Shown here piece by piece: positions 1-7,413 of a stretch of DNA of 11,239 nucleotides. Under the pieces are notes generated by a model, which saw nothing but the letters and a program-made list of their open reading frames with translations, was not told the DNA's origin and ran no database searches. The stretch lies in assembly GCA_026967815.1 (NCBI GenBank), contig JAPUUO010000040.1, positions 1 to 11,239 on the forward strand, in the 5' to 3' direction. The stretch comes from Candidatus Bathyarchaeota archaeon (GTDB lineage: Archaea; Thermoproteota; Bathyarchaeia; Bathyarchaeales; Bathyarchaeaceae). Numbering within the stretch: position 1 is the first letter of the stretch; each line of letters begins with the position of its first letter. The position numbers and the translations under genes are program-made.

Positions 1-22
1 TGTGACCTTTACGTTTGTAAAG

Positions 23-30
23 TTTTATAT
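23..30 (+). promoter_or_regulatory. candidate TATA box of the redox operon
   Basis: A T/A-rich octamer (TTTTATAT) lies 34 nt before the TTG start of the first gene. An archaeal TATA box at this position would place the transcript start near position 50-55, giving a very short leader that just contains the AGAGGG ribosome site at 52-57. No BRE is convincing, and sequence upstream of the window is missing, so the real promoter could lie further left. Confidence 0.35.
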
Positions 31-63
31 CTGAGACTAAATCCTACACTTAGAGGGACAATC

Positions 64-1503
64 TTGGAAAGCAAAGCTTTCGAAGGCTCCAAAGAACTTC
101 AAGACCACATGCTAGACGTGGAAAAGCTGAAGTACTGCCTAGAATGCGGCATCTGCACTGCAAGTTGTCCTGTAATGGAAATAACTTCAAACCGCTATAA
201 CCCACGAATCCTTCTCGAACAGATTATTCTAGAACCAGACCAAGTGACAAAGGAAGAGATGCTATGGTTATGTGCATGGTGTTATAAGTGCCACAAGAGA
301 TGCCCGCAAAGCTTGAAAGTGCCGGAAATATTTTTAGCAATCAGAAAAGTTGCAAAAGAACAAGGGCATCAAGAAAAGTTTAACGACGCCATAAAGACTG
401 TTGCCAAGTATGTTCCGTTTCCTGCTGCTTATTGTTGGGTGTGTCTTCACCCAGAACGTGCTATGCTTGATAGACAGTTTGTGGAAGATGCAATTCAAAA
501 TGCCACAAGTTTTTATGCAAAGAAAAGGAAGAGAAAGGCTGTTTCCACTCAAGAAGCAGATAAATATAAAGTAGCTGTAATTGGCTCAGGTCCAGCCGGG
601 TTAACTGCAGCTTATGAACTGGCTGAAAAAGGATTTCCAGTCACAGTTTTTGAAGCAATGCCCAAACTAGGTGGAATGTTACAGAAGTGCTTGCCCACCG
701 ATCGTCTGCCAAGAGACGTGCTGGATGCAGAGATTGAGCACATGAAAGATTCAGGAATAGAATTTAGAACAAACACAACAGTCGGCAAGGACTTAACTAT
801 TGAAAAGCTAAGACAAGGAGGTTTTGCGGCGATATTTATTGCGGCAGGAGCACATAGAAGCAGAGAACTAAATGTTGAAGGATGCAACCTTGAAGGAGTT
901 ACGTACGCCTTGGAATTTTTAAAAGAGGCAAACCTCGGCAAAGCAAAAGTTGGACTGAAAGTGATTGTCATCGGTGGAGGCAATGTGGCTGTTGACGCTG
1001 CCAGAACGGCTCACCGAATGGGGGCCAAAGAAGTAGTCATTCTCTATCGAAGGTCAAAAGACGAAATGCCCGCAAATCCATGGGAAGTTATGGAAGCAGA
1101 AAATGAGGGCGTAAAAATCCAATTTCTAGTCTCACCTAAGAAAATCTTAGGCAAAAACGGGCGAGTGAAGGCTCTAGAATGTATCAAGATGGGTTTAGGA
1201 GAACCAGATGATACCGGAAGAAGAGCACCAGTTCCTGTTGGAGACTCCGAGTTTATGGTAGAGACTGACAGGGTCATACTTGCAATTGGAGAGAAACCAG
1301 ATCTTACATTTCTGCCGAACAACATTCAAATTACCAAAGCTGGCACAATTGCGGTTGACCCGTTCACGATGGAAACTTCTATGCTCGGCGTGTTTGCTGG
1401 AGGCGACGTCGTTTCAGGACCAGCAACTGTGGCTGAAGCCATAGTGGCAGGCAAAAGGGCAGCTTCTTCCATTGAACGATACTTAAAGAGTGAGAACTCA
1501 TGA
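64..1503 (+). CDS. HdrC-like ferredoxin domain fused to GltD-type FAD/NAD(P) oxidoreductase
   Basis: A 479-residue two-part iron-sulfur flavoprotein, probably cytosolic (no signal peptide or membrane segment). Residues 20-85 carry two CxxCxxCxxxCP-type [4Fe-4S] motifs, C25/C28/C31/C35 and C70/C73/C76/C80, as in HdrC and the N-terminus of GltD. An extra CxxC (C124, C127) sits in the linker. Residues 168-475 form a GltD/NfnB-like reductase: the FAD Rossmann motif GSGPAG at 174-179, GG at 203-204, a second nucleotide motif GGGNVA at 304-309, and the closing FAGGD motif at 444-448. The family moves electrons between NAD(P)H, FAD and iron-sulfur clusters. The start is TTG, chosen because AGAGGG lies 6 nt upstream. 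The stop overlaps the hdrA start (ATGA), implying coupled translation. I infer that it connects the neighbouring HdrA/Kor proteins to NAD(P)(H). NADH versus NADPH cannot be read from the sequence. Confidence 0.88.
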   Translation: MESKAFEGSKELQDHMLDVEKLKYCLECGICTASCPVMEITSNRYNPRILLEQIILEPDQVTKEEMLWLCAWCYKCHKRCPQSLKVPEIFLAIRKVAKEQGHQEKFNDAIKTVAKYVPFPAAYCWVCLHPERAMLDRQFVEDAIQNATSFYAKKRKRKAVSTQEADKYKVAVIGSGPAGLTAAYELAEKGFPVTVFEAMPKLGGMLQKCLPTDRLPRDVLDAEIEHMKDSGIEFRTNTTVGKDLTIEKLRQGGFAAIFIAAGAHRSRELNVEGCNLEGVTYALEFLKEANLGKAKVGLKVIVIGGGNVAVDAARTAHRMGAKEVVILYRRSKDEMPANPWEVMEAENEGVKIQFLVSPKKILGKNGRVKALECIKMGLGEPDDTGRRAPVPVGDSEFMVETDRVILAIGEKPDLTFLPNNIQITKAGTIAVDPFTMETSMLGVFAGGDVVSGPATVAEAIVAGKRAASSIERYLKSENS

Positions 1504-3929
1504 CTAAGGCTGAATTGAGGGAAACCGAGAAGATAGGATCTGTCGAAGATATTCGCATTGGAGTTTATGTGTGCCATTGTGGACTAAACATAGCAGGATC
1601 CGTTGATTGCGAAGATGTAGCAAAATTCGCCGCAGATTTACCGCACGTGGTTGTTTCAAAAGATTACCGTTACACATGCTCTGATCCTGGACAAGAGTTG
1701 ATCAGGAACGACATTAAAGAAAGCAAGCTTAACCGTGTTGTTGTGGCTTCGTGTTCGCCAAGGCTTCATGAACCAACATTCCGAAGAGTTTGTGAAGAGG
1801 CGGGATTGAACAAGTATCTTTTTGAAATGGCTAACATCCGTGAACACTGTAGTTGGGTACATCTACGTGACAGGAAGAGCGCTACAGAAAAGGCTAAGGA
1901 TCTAGTTCGAATGGCTGTTGCAAGAGCGGTATTACTTGAACCGGAGAAGGAAAACACAGTTCCGATTATTAGGAAAGCCTTAGTTATCGGGGGCGGCGTT
2001 GCAGGTATCCAAGCCGCTCTAGATTTGGCTGACACTGGCTATCACGTGTATTTGGTTGAAAGAGAACCCAGCATAGGCGGAAGAATGGCTCAAATTGATA
2101 AGACCTTTCCAACAATGGATTGCTCAATATGCATTCTTGCACCAAAAATGGCAGATGCTGGCAGACATCCAAACATCGAGCTGTTAACTAACAGTGAGGT
2201 TCTGGAAGTCAAAGGCTACATTGGAAACTTCAAGGTAAAGGTGCTAAAGAAGCCCAGGTATGTTACAGATGAATGTAGTGCTTGTGGTGAGTGCGCTCCT
2301 GTATGTTCAGTAACTGTGCCAAACGAATTTGACGTTGGTCTCGCAACCCGACACGGAATCTACATCCCCTTTCCTCAAGCTGTGCCCTCTACTTATATCA
2401 TTGACAGAGACCTTTGCCTCAACAAGGAAAACATAATCGTATGCGATAAGTGCGTCAAGGCATGTGAACGCCAAGCAATAGATTTTGAAATGAACCCTGA
2501 GACCGTGGAGTTAGAAGTTGGCACAATTGTTGCTGCCACTGGAGCCGATGTATTTGACCCCGCCTCACTGGTGGAGTATGGCTACACAAAGTTCCCTAAC
2601 GTCATAACGTCTTTGGAGTTTGAACGACTAATCAACGCTGGAGGTCCATCTGGAGGTCATCTCATCAGACCAAGCGACATGAAAATTCCTAAGACAGTTG
2701 CCTTCATCCAATGCGTAGGCTCCCGCTCTGAAAAAGGACACCTCTACTGTAGCAACGTGTGCTGTATGAACACAATCAAAGACAGCCTTCTCATCAAGGA
2801 ACATTGGCCTGAAACTAAGATCTACGTGTTTTACTTAGACATCCGAGCCTACGGCAAAGGCTTCGAAGATCTCTACAGAAGAGCGAAAAAAGAGGGAGTA
2901 GTATTCATCCGTGGTCTTCCAGCGGAAGTGATTGAGGACAGAAAAACCCGCAATCTTTGGCTAGTCGGCGAGAACACCTTAATGAAAAAGCTGTATCGAG
3001 TAAACGCTGAAACCGTGGTTCTATCAATAGGCATAGAACCGAGAAAAGATAGTGATGCTGTTCAGCGGCTTTTAACCCTATCCCGAACACAAGATGGATT
3101 CTTCATGGAGGCACATCCTAAACTGCGCCCGGTGGATGCACCAACAGGCGGAATCTTCCTTGCTGGTTGCGCTGAATCGCCCAAAGACATCAAAGACAGT
3201 GTAACCCAAGCAAGTGCTGCTGCTGCAAGAGCAGGTATTCTCATGGCTAAAGGAAACATCACGGTTGAGGCAATCACGCCAAGATTAATCGCGGAGAACT
3301 GCACGGGTTGCGGGGTTTGCGCTAAGATTTGTCCCTTTAATGCAGTCTTTGTAGACGAAGAAAGTAAAAAAGCTGAGTTCATAGAGGCAGCTTGCGGTGG
3401 ATGTGGCACTTGTGCTGCGGGTTGCCCTTTTAACGCTATAAAGATGAGGCATTTCACTGATGAACAGATCCTTGCCCAACTCAACGCTGCAACCAAAGAG
3501 AACGCTGACAAGAAGATAGTAGCGTTTTGTTGCAACTGGTGCTCTTATGCAGGCGCTGACTTCGCAGGCGTAAGCAGAATGCAGTATTCGACAAACGTTC
3601 GGATAATTCGAACAATGTGCTCAGGGAGAGTTGCACCAAAGTTTGTAGAGTATGCCTTTTCGAGAGGTGCAGCCGCAGTGTTGGTTTCTGGATGTCATCT
3701 GGGCGACTGTCATTACATTAACGCGAACTACCAGACTGCAAAAAGGGTTGAAAAGTTATGGAAGAAGATGGAAAGGCTGGGGCTCAACAAAGACAGGTTG
3801 CAATTAGAATGGGTAAACGCCTCTGAAGGTGAAAGGCTTGCAACTAAAATCAAAGAAATGCAGGTAATTGTGAGCAGTGTAAACGCAGAGGAGATAGATA
3901 ACTCAAAAAAGATGATGCGAAAAGGCTAG
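1500..3929 (+). CDS. hdrA: HdrA-MvhD fusion, heterodisulfide-reductase-type flavin subunit
   Basis: An 809-residue HdrA homologue with all expected domains. The N-terminal cysteine domain has C25, C27, C60 and C85, the last in a CSPR motif. A thioredoxin-reductase-like FAD domain starts with GGGVAG at 164-169 and contains a CSIC pair (C208, C211). An inserted ferredoxin domain has C259/C262/C265/C269 and C306/C315/C318/C322. A C-terminal two-cluster ferredoxin has C601/C604/C607/C611 and C632/C635/C638/C642. Residues 672-785 are an MvhD/FrhD-like [2Fe-2S] domain (C677, C678, C681, C707, C732, C737). In methanogens HdrA FAD is the electron-bifurcating site and MvhD receives electrons from hydrogenase or other donors. 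HdrA-MvhD fusions are known in other archaea. Here the partners in the operon are an HdrC-GltD protein and Kor subunits, not HdrB or hydrogenase, so heterodisulfide reduction is not supported. ATG overlaps the previous stop by 4 nt. Confidence 0.93.
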   Translation: MTKAELRETEKIGSVEDIRIGVYVCHCGLNIAGSVDCEDVAKFAADLPHVVVSKDYRYTCSDPGQELIRNDIKESKLNRVVVASCSPRLHEPTFRRVCEEAGLNKYLFEMANIREHCSWVHLRDRKSATEKAKDLVRMAVARAVLLEPEKENTVPIIRKALVIGGGVAGIQAALDLADTGYHVYLVEREPSIGGRMAQIDKTFPTMDCSICILAPKMADAGRHPNIELLTNSEVLEVKGYIGNFKVKVLKKPRYVTDECSACGECAPVCSVTVPNEFDVGLATRHGIYIPFPQAVPSTYIIDRDLCLNKENIIVCDKCVKACERQAIDFEMNPETVELEVGTIVAATGADVFDPASLVEYGYTKFPNVITSLEFERLINAGGPSGGHLIRPSDMKIPKTVAFIQCVGSRSEKGHLYCSNVCCMNTIKDSLLIKEHWPETKIYVFYLDIRAYGKGFEDLYRRAKKEGVVFIRGLPAEVIEDRKTRNLWLVGENTLMKKLYRVNAETVVLSIGIEPRKDSDAVQRLLTLSRTQDGFFMEAHPKLRPVDAPTGGIFLAGCAESPKDIKDSVTQASAAAARAGILMAKGNITVEAITPRLIAENCTGCGVCAKICPFNAVFVDEESKKAEFIEAACGGCGTCAAGCPFNAIKMRHFTDEQILAQLNAATKENADKKIVAFCCNWCSYAGADFAGVSRMQYSTNVRIIRTMCSGRVAPKFVEYAFSRGAAAVLVSGCHLGDCHYINANYQTAKRVEKLWKKMERLGLNKDRLQLEWVNASEGERLATKIKEMQVIVSSVNAEEIDNSKKMMRKG

Positions 3930-3939
3930 GTGACTTTGC

Positions 3940-4218
3940 TTGCCCGTGAGAATTTGGCGTAAGCCACTAGATGCTGAAAAAATCAAGGTCAAAAAAGCTG
4001 AGGTTCATATTTTAAAAAACCAATGCAAAGGATGCGGCTTCTGTATTGAATTCTGTCCAAAACAGGTTTTGGAAACTTCCGACGAACTTAACATCAAAGG
4101 TTCTCACCCACCCAAGATTGTAGATGAGACGAAGTGCGCACTCTGCGGCTTCTGCACAGCCGTTTGCCCAGACTTCGCTATTTTCACGATTGAGAAAGAT
4201 TGCAAAGAAGGATGCTAA
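3940..4218 (+). CDS. korD: 2-oxoacid:ferredoxin oxidoreductase ferredoxin (delta) subunit
   Basis: A 92-residue 2x[4Fe-4S] ferredoxin with motifs C29/C32/C35/C39-P and C66/C69/C72/C76-P. It fits the delta subunit of KOR/POR-type enzymes, which carries electrons from the thiamine-bound intermediate to external acceptors. Size and position directly before korA match the methanogen korDABC order. The start is TTG: AGGTGA at 3928-3933 lies 6 nt upstream and overlaps the hdrA stop. A GTG at 3946 is a weaker alternative. Two additional cysteines in the last five residues (C88, C92) are not needed for the clusters and are not typical in my recollection. The coding end overlaps the ribosome site of korA. 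As a free ferredoxin it could also serve HdrA, so its exact partner is inferred. Confidence 0.88.
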   Translation: MPVRIWRKPLDAEKIKVKKAEVHILKNQCKGCGFCIEFCPKQVLETSDELNIKGSHPPKIVDETKCALCGFCTAVCPDFAIFTIEKDCKEGC

Positions 4219-4220
4219 AA

Positions 4221-5378
4221 ATGGAAACAAAGAACAAGGCTATGCTCTCCGGTCAACACTTCATGAATGGTGACGTTGCTTGCGCTGAGGGAGCCATAGC
4301 TGTTGGATGCCGATTTTTTGCAGGCTACCCGATTACCCCTGCAACGGAAATCGCTGAACGCATGGCGCGACGTTTGCCCCAAGTTAGCGGAGTATACATA
4401 CAAATGGAAGATGAACTCGCTTCTATAGCAGCTGTTCTCGGCGCATCTAATGCCGGGACAAAAGCTATGACCGCGACATCTGGTCCTGGCTTCAGCCTGA
4501 TGATGGAAAACATAGGTTTAGCCGTCATGACTGAGACTCCATGTGTTATTGTAGATATTATGCGGGGCGGACCTAGCACAGGTCAGCCAACCATGCCTGG
4601 ACAGCAAGATGTGATGCAAGCAAGATGGGGTTCTCATGGTGACTATGAAATCATTGCTTTGACGCCTTCTTCAGTACAGGAGATGTTTGACCTAACCATT
4701 GAAGCTTTTAATCTTTCAGAAACCTATCGTGTACCAACTTTTCTTCTCGCCGATGAAATTATCGGGCATATGTGGGAACGCGTCAACATACCATCGGCCA
4801 AGTCTATCAAAGTTGTGAATCGAAAGAAACCAGTGACCCCTCCAAGCGAATATGGCCCATTTAAACCAGATGAAGACCTTGTACCTCCCATGGCTTGCTT
4901 TGGAGAAGGCTACCGTTTTCATGCCACTGGGCTCACTCATGATGAATATGGACGTCCAAAAACCGATAGCGCTGAGGTTCAACAAGATCTTGTTCAGCGT
5001 CTCTGTGAGAAAATCAGGCGAAACTCAGACAAGATTGTGAAAGTTGACAGAGTACTCTTAGAGGACGCTGAAGTTGCCGTAGTTGCCTATGGAATTGCGT
5101 CTCGAGCCGCGTTAAGCGCTGTGCGAAAAGCAAGAGCCCAGGGCATAAAGGCTGGGCTTCTCCGGTTAGTTACTGTGTGGCCCTTTCCTGACAAACAAGT
5201 TGAGGAAGTAGCTCAGAAAGTAAAGGCACTAGTTGTTCCCGAAATGAATTATGGTCAGATCGTCCGCGAAGTGCGTAGAGTAGCCAAAGAAACTCCCGTG
5301 ATTTTTCTGTCAAAGCTGGGTGAGGAGCCTCATAAACCATTGGAGATATTGGACGCTTTAGGAGAATTTCGAAAGTGA
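4221..5378 (+). CDS. korA: 2-oxoacid (probably 2-oxoglutarate):ferredoxin oxidoreductase alpha subunit
   Basis: A 385-residue alpha subunit containing the pyrimidine-binding (PYR) thiamine domain, with motif YPITP at 36-40, the MEDE stretch at 62-65 bearing the likely ThDP-activating glutamate, and SGPG at 87-90. The second part (about 280-385) is the transketolase C-terminal-like domain. With KorB it performs CoA-dependent oxidative decarboxylation of a 2-oxoacid, or the reverse carboxylation, in the cytosol. Length and the D-A-B-C gene order favour 2-oxoglutarate, but VOR-type substrates cannot be excluded by eye. The ATG at 4221 is chosen because GAAGGA (4207-4212) lies 8 nt upstream. In-frame TTG 4200 would overlap korD by 19 nt and has no ribosome site, and ATG 4212 overlaps that site itself. 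The stop overlaps the korB start. Confidence 0.92.
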   Translation: METKNKAMLSGQHFMNGDVACAEGAIAVGCRFFAGYPITPATEIAERMARRLPQVSGVYIQMEDELASIAAVLGASNAGTKAMTATSGPGFSLMMENIGLAVMTETPCVIVDIMRGGPSTGQPTMPGQQDVMQARWGSHGDYEIIALTPSSVQEMFDLTIEAFNLSETYRVPTFLLADEIIGHMWERVNIPSAKSIKVVNRKKPVTPPSEYGPFKPDEDLVPPMACFGEGYRFHATGLTHDEYGRPKTDSAEVQQDLVQRLCEKIRRNSDKIVKVDRVLLEDAEVAVVAYGIASRAALSAVRKARAQGIKAGLLRLVTVWPFPDKQVEEVAQKVKALVVPEMNYGQIVREVRRVAKETPVIFLSKLGEEPHKPLEILDALGEFRK

Positions 5379-6211
5379 CAAAGAAACAGTTAGAAATGAA
5401 ACATCCTTACGAAAGATTCTTGAGAAAAGAGCGAATGCCACATATCTGGTGTGAAGGTTGTGGAAACGGAATAATTCTCAACTGCTTCGCTAGGGCCCTT
5501 GATGAATTGGACATTGACCTAAACAATGTTGTTGTAGTCTCTGGAATTGGTTGTATAGGCCGCATATCTGGCTATGTTAACGCTGATTCTTTTCACACAA
5601 CTCATGGACGACCTATAGCTTTCGCAACTGGTGCTAAGTTGGCTAAGCCGGAATTGAAGGTTGTTGTTATCAGTGGAGATGGAGATCTCTTCGCCATTGG
5701 AGGAAACCATTTTATTCATGCAGCGCGCAGAAACGTGGATATCAAGGTGATTTGCGCCAACAATTTCGTCTATGGCATGACTGGCGGACAATATGGACCT
5801 ACAACGCCACTTGAAGCTTGGACCACCACGACTCCTTATGGAAACATTGAGCAGGCGTTTAATCTTGTTCATTTAGCTGCTGCGTCTGGCGCCGTTTACG
5901 TGGCTAGATGGACAGCGCTTCACGTTCGAAGGTTGACGGAGTCTATCAAGAAAGCTCTTCAAAAAGAAGGCTTCTCCTTTGTCGAAGTGATTTCACAGTG
6001 CCCAGAAATCTATGGACGACACAACAAGATGAAAACTGCAATTAGTATGATGAAATGGTTTAAGGAAGCATCTGAAGTTCGAAATTTCTCTGATCCCGCA
6101 AAGGCTGACATTTCTCCCAGCAGAATTATTGTGGGCGAGTTTGTAGACGTTGAAAAGCCCAGCTATGGAAGGTTACTCAGAGAAATGAAAGCTAAGCTTC
6201 AAACAGAGTAG
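5375..6211 (+). CDS. korB: 2-oxoacid:ferredoxin oxidoreductase beta subunit (ThDP-binding)
   Basis: A 278-residue beta subunit that binds the thiamine diphosphate pyrophosphate and one [4Fe-4S] cluster. Cluster ligands are visible as C26 and C29 (WCEGCG), C60 (GIGC) and C209 (SQCP). The ThDP/Mg motif runs from GDGD at 101-104 to NN at 129-130, followed by YGMTGGQ. Size is normal for separate KorB subunits (about 270-290). Together with KorA it forms the catalytic core. The GTG start overlaps the korA stop (GTGA), with AGGAG at 5360-5364 about 10 nt upstream. An in-frame ATG at 5396 has no good ribosome site. The overlap implies translational coupling and equal stoichiometry with KorA. Confidence 0.93.
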   Translation: MTKKQLEMKHPYERFLRKERMPHIWCEGCGNGIILNCFARALDELDIDLNNVVVVSGIGCIGRISGYVNADSFHTTHGRPIAFATGAKLAKPELKVVVISGDGDLFAIGGNHFIHAARRNVDIKVICANNFVYGMTGGQYGPTTPLEAWTTTTPYGNIEQAFNLVHLAAASGAVYVARWTALHVRRLTESIKKALQKEGFSFVEVISQCPEIYGRHNKMKTAISMMKWFKEASEVRNFSDPAKADISPSRIIVGEFVDVEKPSYGRLLREMKAKLQTE

Positions 6212-6225
6212 AGAAGGGAAACATC

Positions 6226-6798
6226 ATGAGGTTGGAGATCAGGTTAGCTGGTTTCGGTGGACAGGGCATAATAAGAGCTGGATTAATGCTAGCAATGGCA
6301 TCATGCATCTATGAAGGCAAAAATGCAGTGCAAACCCAGTCGTATGGCCCTGAATCGAGAGGTGGCGCTTGCAAGTCTGAAGTGGTCATTTCGGATGAGG
6401 ACATTGATTATCCAAAGGTTGTTGAACCTGACATTCTTGTTGTCCTGTCTCAAGAGGCCTACAATGCCTACGTTGAAACCGTGAAAAAAGGCGGACTCCT
6501 ACTTCTAGATCCAGGTATGGTACCTTTACGCGAGTCCAAGAACGTCGGTGTCCGAGTGTTCATGATACCTGCAGCCAAAATCGCTGAGCAGCTTGGAAAA
6601 ACGATTGTTGCAAACGTAGTTATGCTCGGCGCTTTAGTGTCAATAACCAAGATTATAGGAATTGAAGCTTTTCGGAAATCCCTTCTAAGTAACATTCCAA
6701 AGGGAACTGAAAAACTGAATTTAGCCGCTCTTAGAAAGGGCTACGAGTATGGGAAAAAGCTCTTGGAAGAAGCTGACACTAGTTTAAATATTGCTTAG
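6226..6798 (+). CDS. korC: 2-oxoacid:ferredoxin oxidoreductase gamma subunit
   Basis: A 190-residue gamma subunit of the POR/KOR family. Family marks are the N-terminal glycine-rich motif GFGGQG at 9-14 and the GPESRGG stretch at 41-47 followed by a SEVVIS strand. The gamma domain contributes to CoA binding and subunit contacts in PFOR-type enzymes. Length agrees with the methanogen KorC. ATG at 6226 is preceded by GAAGGGA about 6 nt upstream; the gap after korB is 14 nt, so it belongs to the same transcript. No unusual residues were noticed. Confidence 0.9.
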   Translation: MRLEIRLAGFGGQGIIRAGLMLAMASCIYEGKNAVQTQSYGPESRGGACKSEVVISDEDIDYPKVVEPDILVVLSQEAYNAYVETVKKGGLLLLDPGMVPLRESKNVGVRVFMIPAAKIAEQLGKTIVANVVMLGALVSITKIIGIEAFRKSLLSNIPKGTEKLNLAALRKGYEYGKKLLEEADTSLNIA

Positions 6799-6816
6799 GT
6801 TTGAGGTCGAAATAAG

Positions 6817-7311
6817 ATGATTGTGGGAATTATGGCGGATACGCATGATCGCTTGCCCTTAGTAGACAAAGCAGTGAAAGTGTTGAATGAAAAAAACGTG
6901 GAGTTAGTGTTGCATGCAGGAGACTATATTGCTCCCTTTGTCATTCCTCATTTTGAACCGTTAAAAGCTAGATTCATCGGAGTGTTCGGCAATAACGACG
7001 GTGAAAAAAACGGATTACAAAAGAAGTTTGAAGGATTAAACGCAGAGGTTCATGGGAACTTTGCTGACGTAACGGTGGACGGAGTGAAAATCGCGCTTTT
7101 ACATGGCTCAGAAGAAGAACTTCTACAGTCGCTCATCAATGTGGAAAGCCATGACATAATCATATACGGACATACACATCAAGCGAAAACCTATCGTAAA
7201 GGAAAAACTCTCATAATAAATCCAGGCGAAGTCTGCGGGTATCTAACAGAGAAATCTACAATCGCTCTTTTGAATTTGCAAACCAAAGAAACAGAAATAA
7301 TTGAATTGTAA
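6817..7311 (+). CDS. MJ0936/YfcE-type metallophosphodiesterase
   Basis: A 164-residue calcineurin-like phosphoesterase of the small archaeal MJ0936/YfcE type, a usual length for the family. The metal-binding blocks are all present: DTH at 8-10, GD at 35-36, GNND at 58-61, LHG at 95-97 and GHTH at 118-121, followed by an INPGE loop. Characterised relatives are Mn/Ni-dependent phosphodiesterases acting on artificial or cyclic-nucleotide substrates; the physiological substrate is generally unknown. ATG is preceded by GAGGT about 9 nt upstream. It lies 18 nt after korC, so co-transcription is likely, but nothing in the sequence links it to 2-oxoacid metabolism. Confidence 0.88.
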   Translation: MIVGIMADTHDRLPLVDKAVKVLNEKNVELVLHAGDYIAPFVIPHFEPLKARFIGVFGNNDGEKNGLQKKFEGLNAEVHGNFADVTVDGVKIALLHGSEEELLQSLINVESHDIIIYGHTHQAKTYRKGKTLIINPGEVCGYLTEKSTIALLNLQTKETEIIEL

Positions 7312-7334
7312 GATTACGAGCTTATCGGTAGCAG

Positions 7335-7343
7335 AATATTTAA
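7335..7343 (+). promoter_or_regulatory. candidate TATA box for the plus-strand CofE-like gene
   Basis: AATATTTAA stands 71 nt before the TTG start in the 102-nt gap after the phosphodiesterase. It would place the transcript start near 7365 and give a leader of about 50 nt that contains the GGAGAT ribosome site. The only other A/T stretch in the gap is weaker. Confidence 0.35.
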
Positions 7344-7350
7344 CCCAAGT

Positions 7351-7363
7351 TCGTTCTTTTCTC
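7351..7363 (+). terminator. possible T-rich terminator after the phosphodiesterase gene
   Basis: A pyrimidine tract dominated by T lies about 40 nt after the phosphodiesterase stop. Archaeal termination often uses such tracts without a hairpin. It is short and overlaps the region where the next gene's transcript would start, so the assignment is tentative. Confidence 0.25.
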
Positions 7364-7413
7364 ATCTTAGGTAGTTTCCCAATTGTAAAATTCACGTATC
7401 GGAGATAGAGAAA

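Larger units (their letters stand above)
64..6798 (+). other. putative HdrC/GltD - HdrA/MvhD - KorDABC operon
   Basis: Six co-directional genes with junctions of -4, +10, +2, -4 and +14 nt. Every internal start has its own ribosome site and no internal gap could hold a promoter. This supports a single transcript and probably one functional assembly. The phosphodiesterase gene 18 nt downstream (6817) may be read through as a passenger. Transcription and physical association are inferred from spacing only. Confidence 0.75.

Noticed and set aside
3062..3535. 157-codon minus-strand open frame inside hdrA
   Set aside because: It lies opposite the C-terminal ferredoxin region of HdrA. Its composition reflects cysteine/glycine codons read backwards.
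1500..3929. Methanogenic heterodisulfide reductase function
   Set aside because: HdrA homologues occur in many non-methanogens; there is no hdrB, mcr or hydrogenase gene in the window, so CoM-S-S-CoB reduction is unsupported.
4200..4220. In-frame TTG start for korA at 4200 giving seven extra residues
   Set aside because: It would overlap korD by 19 nt and lacks a ribosome site. ATG 4221 has GAAGGA at 8 nt and gives the usual alpha-subunit N-terminus.
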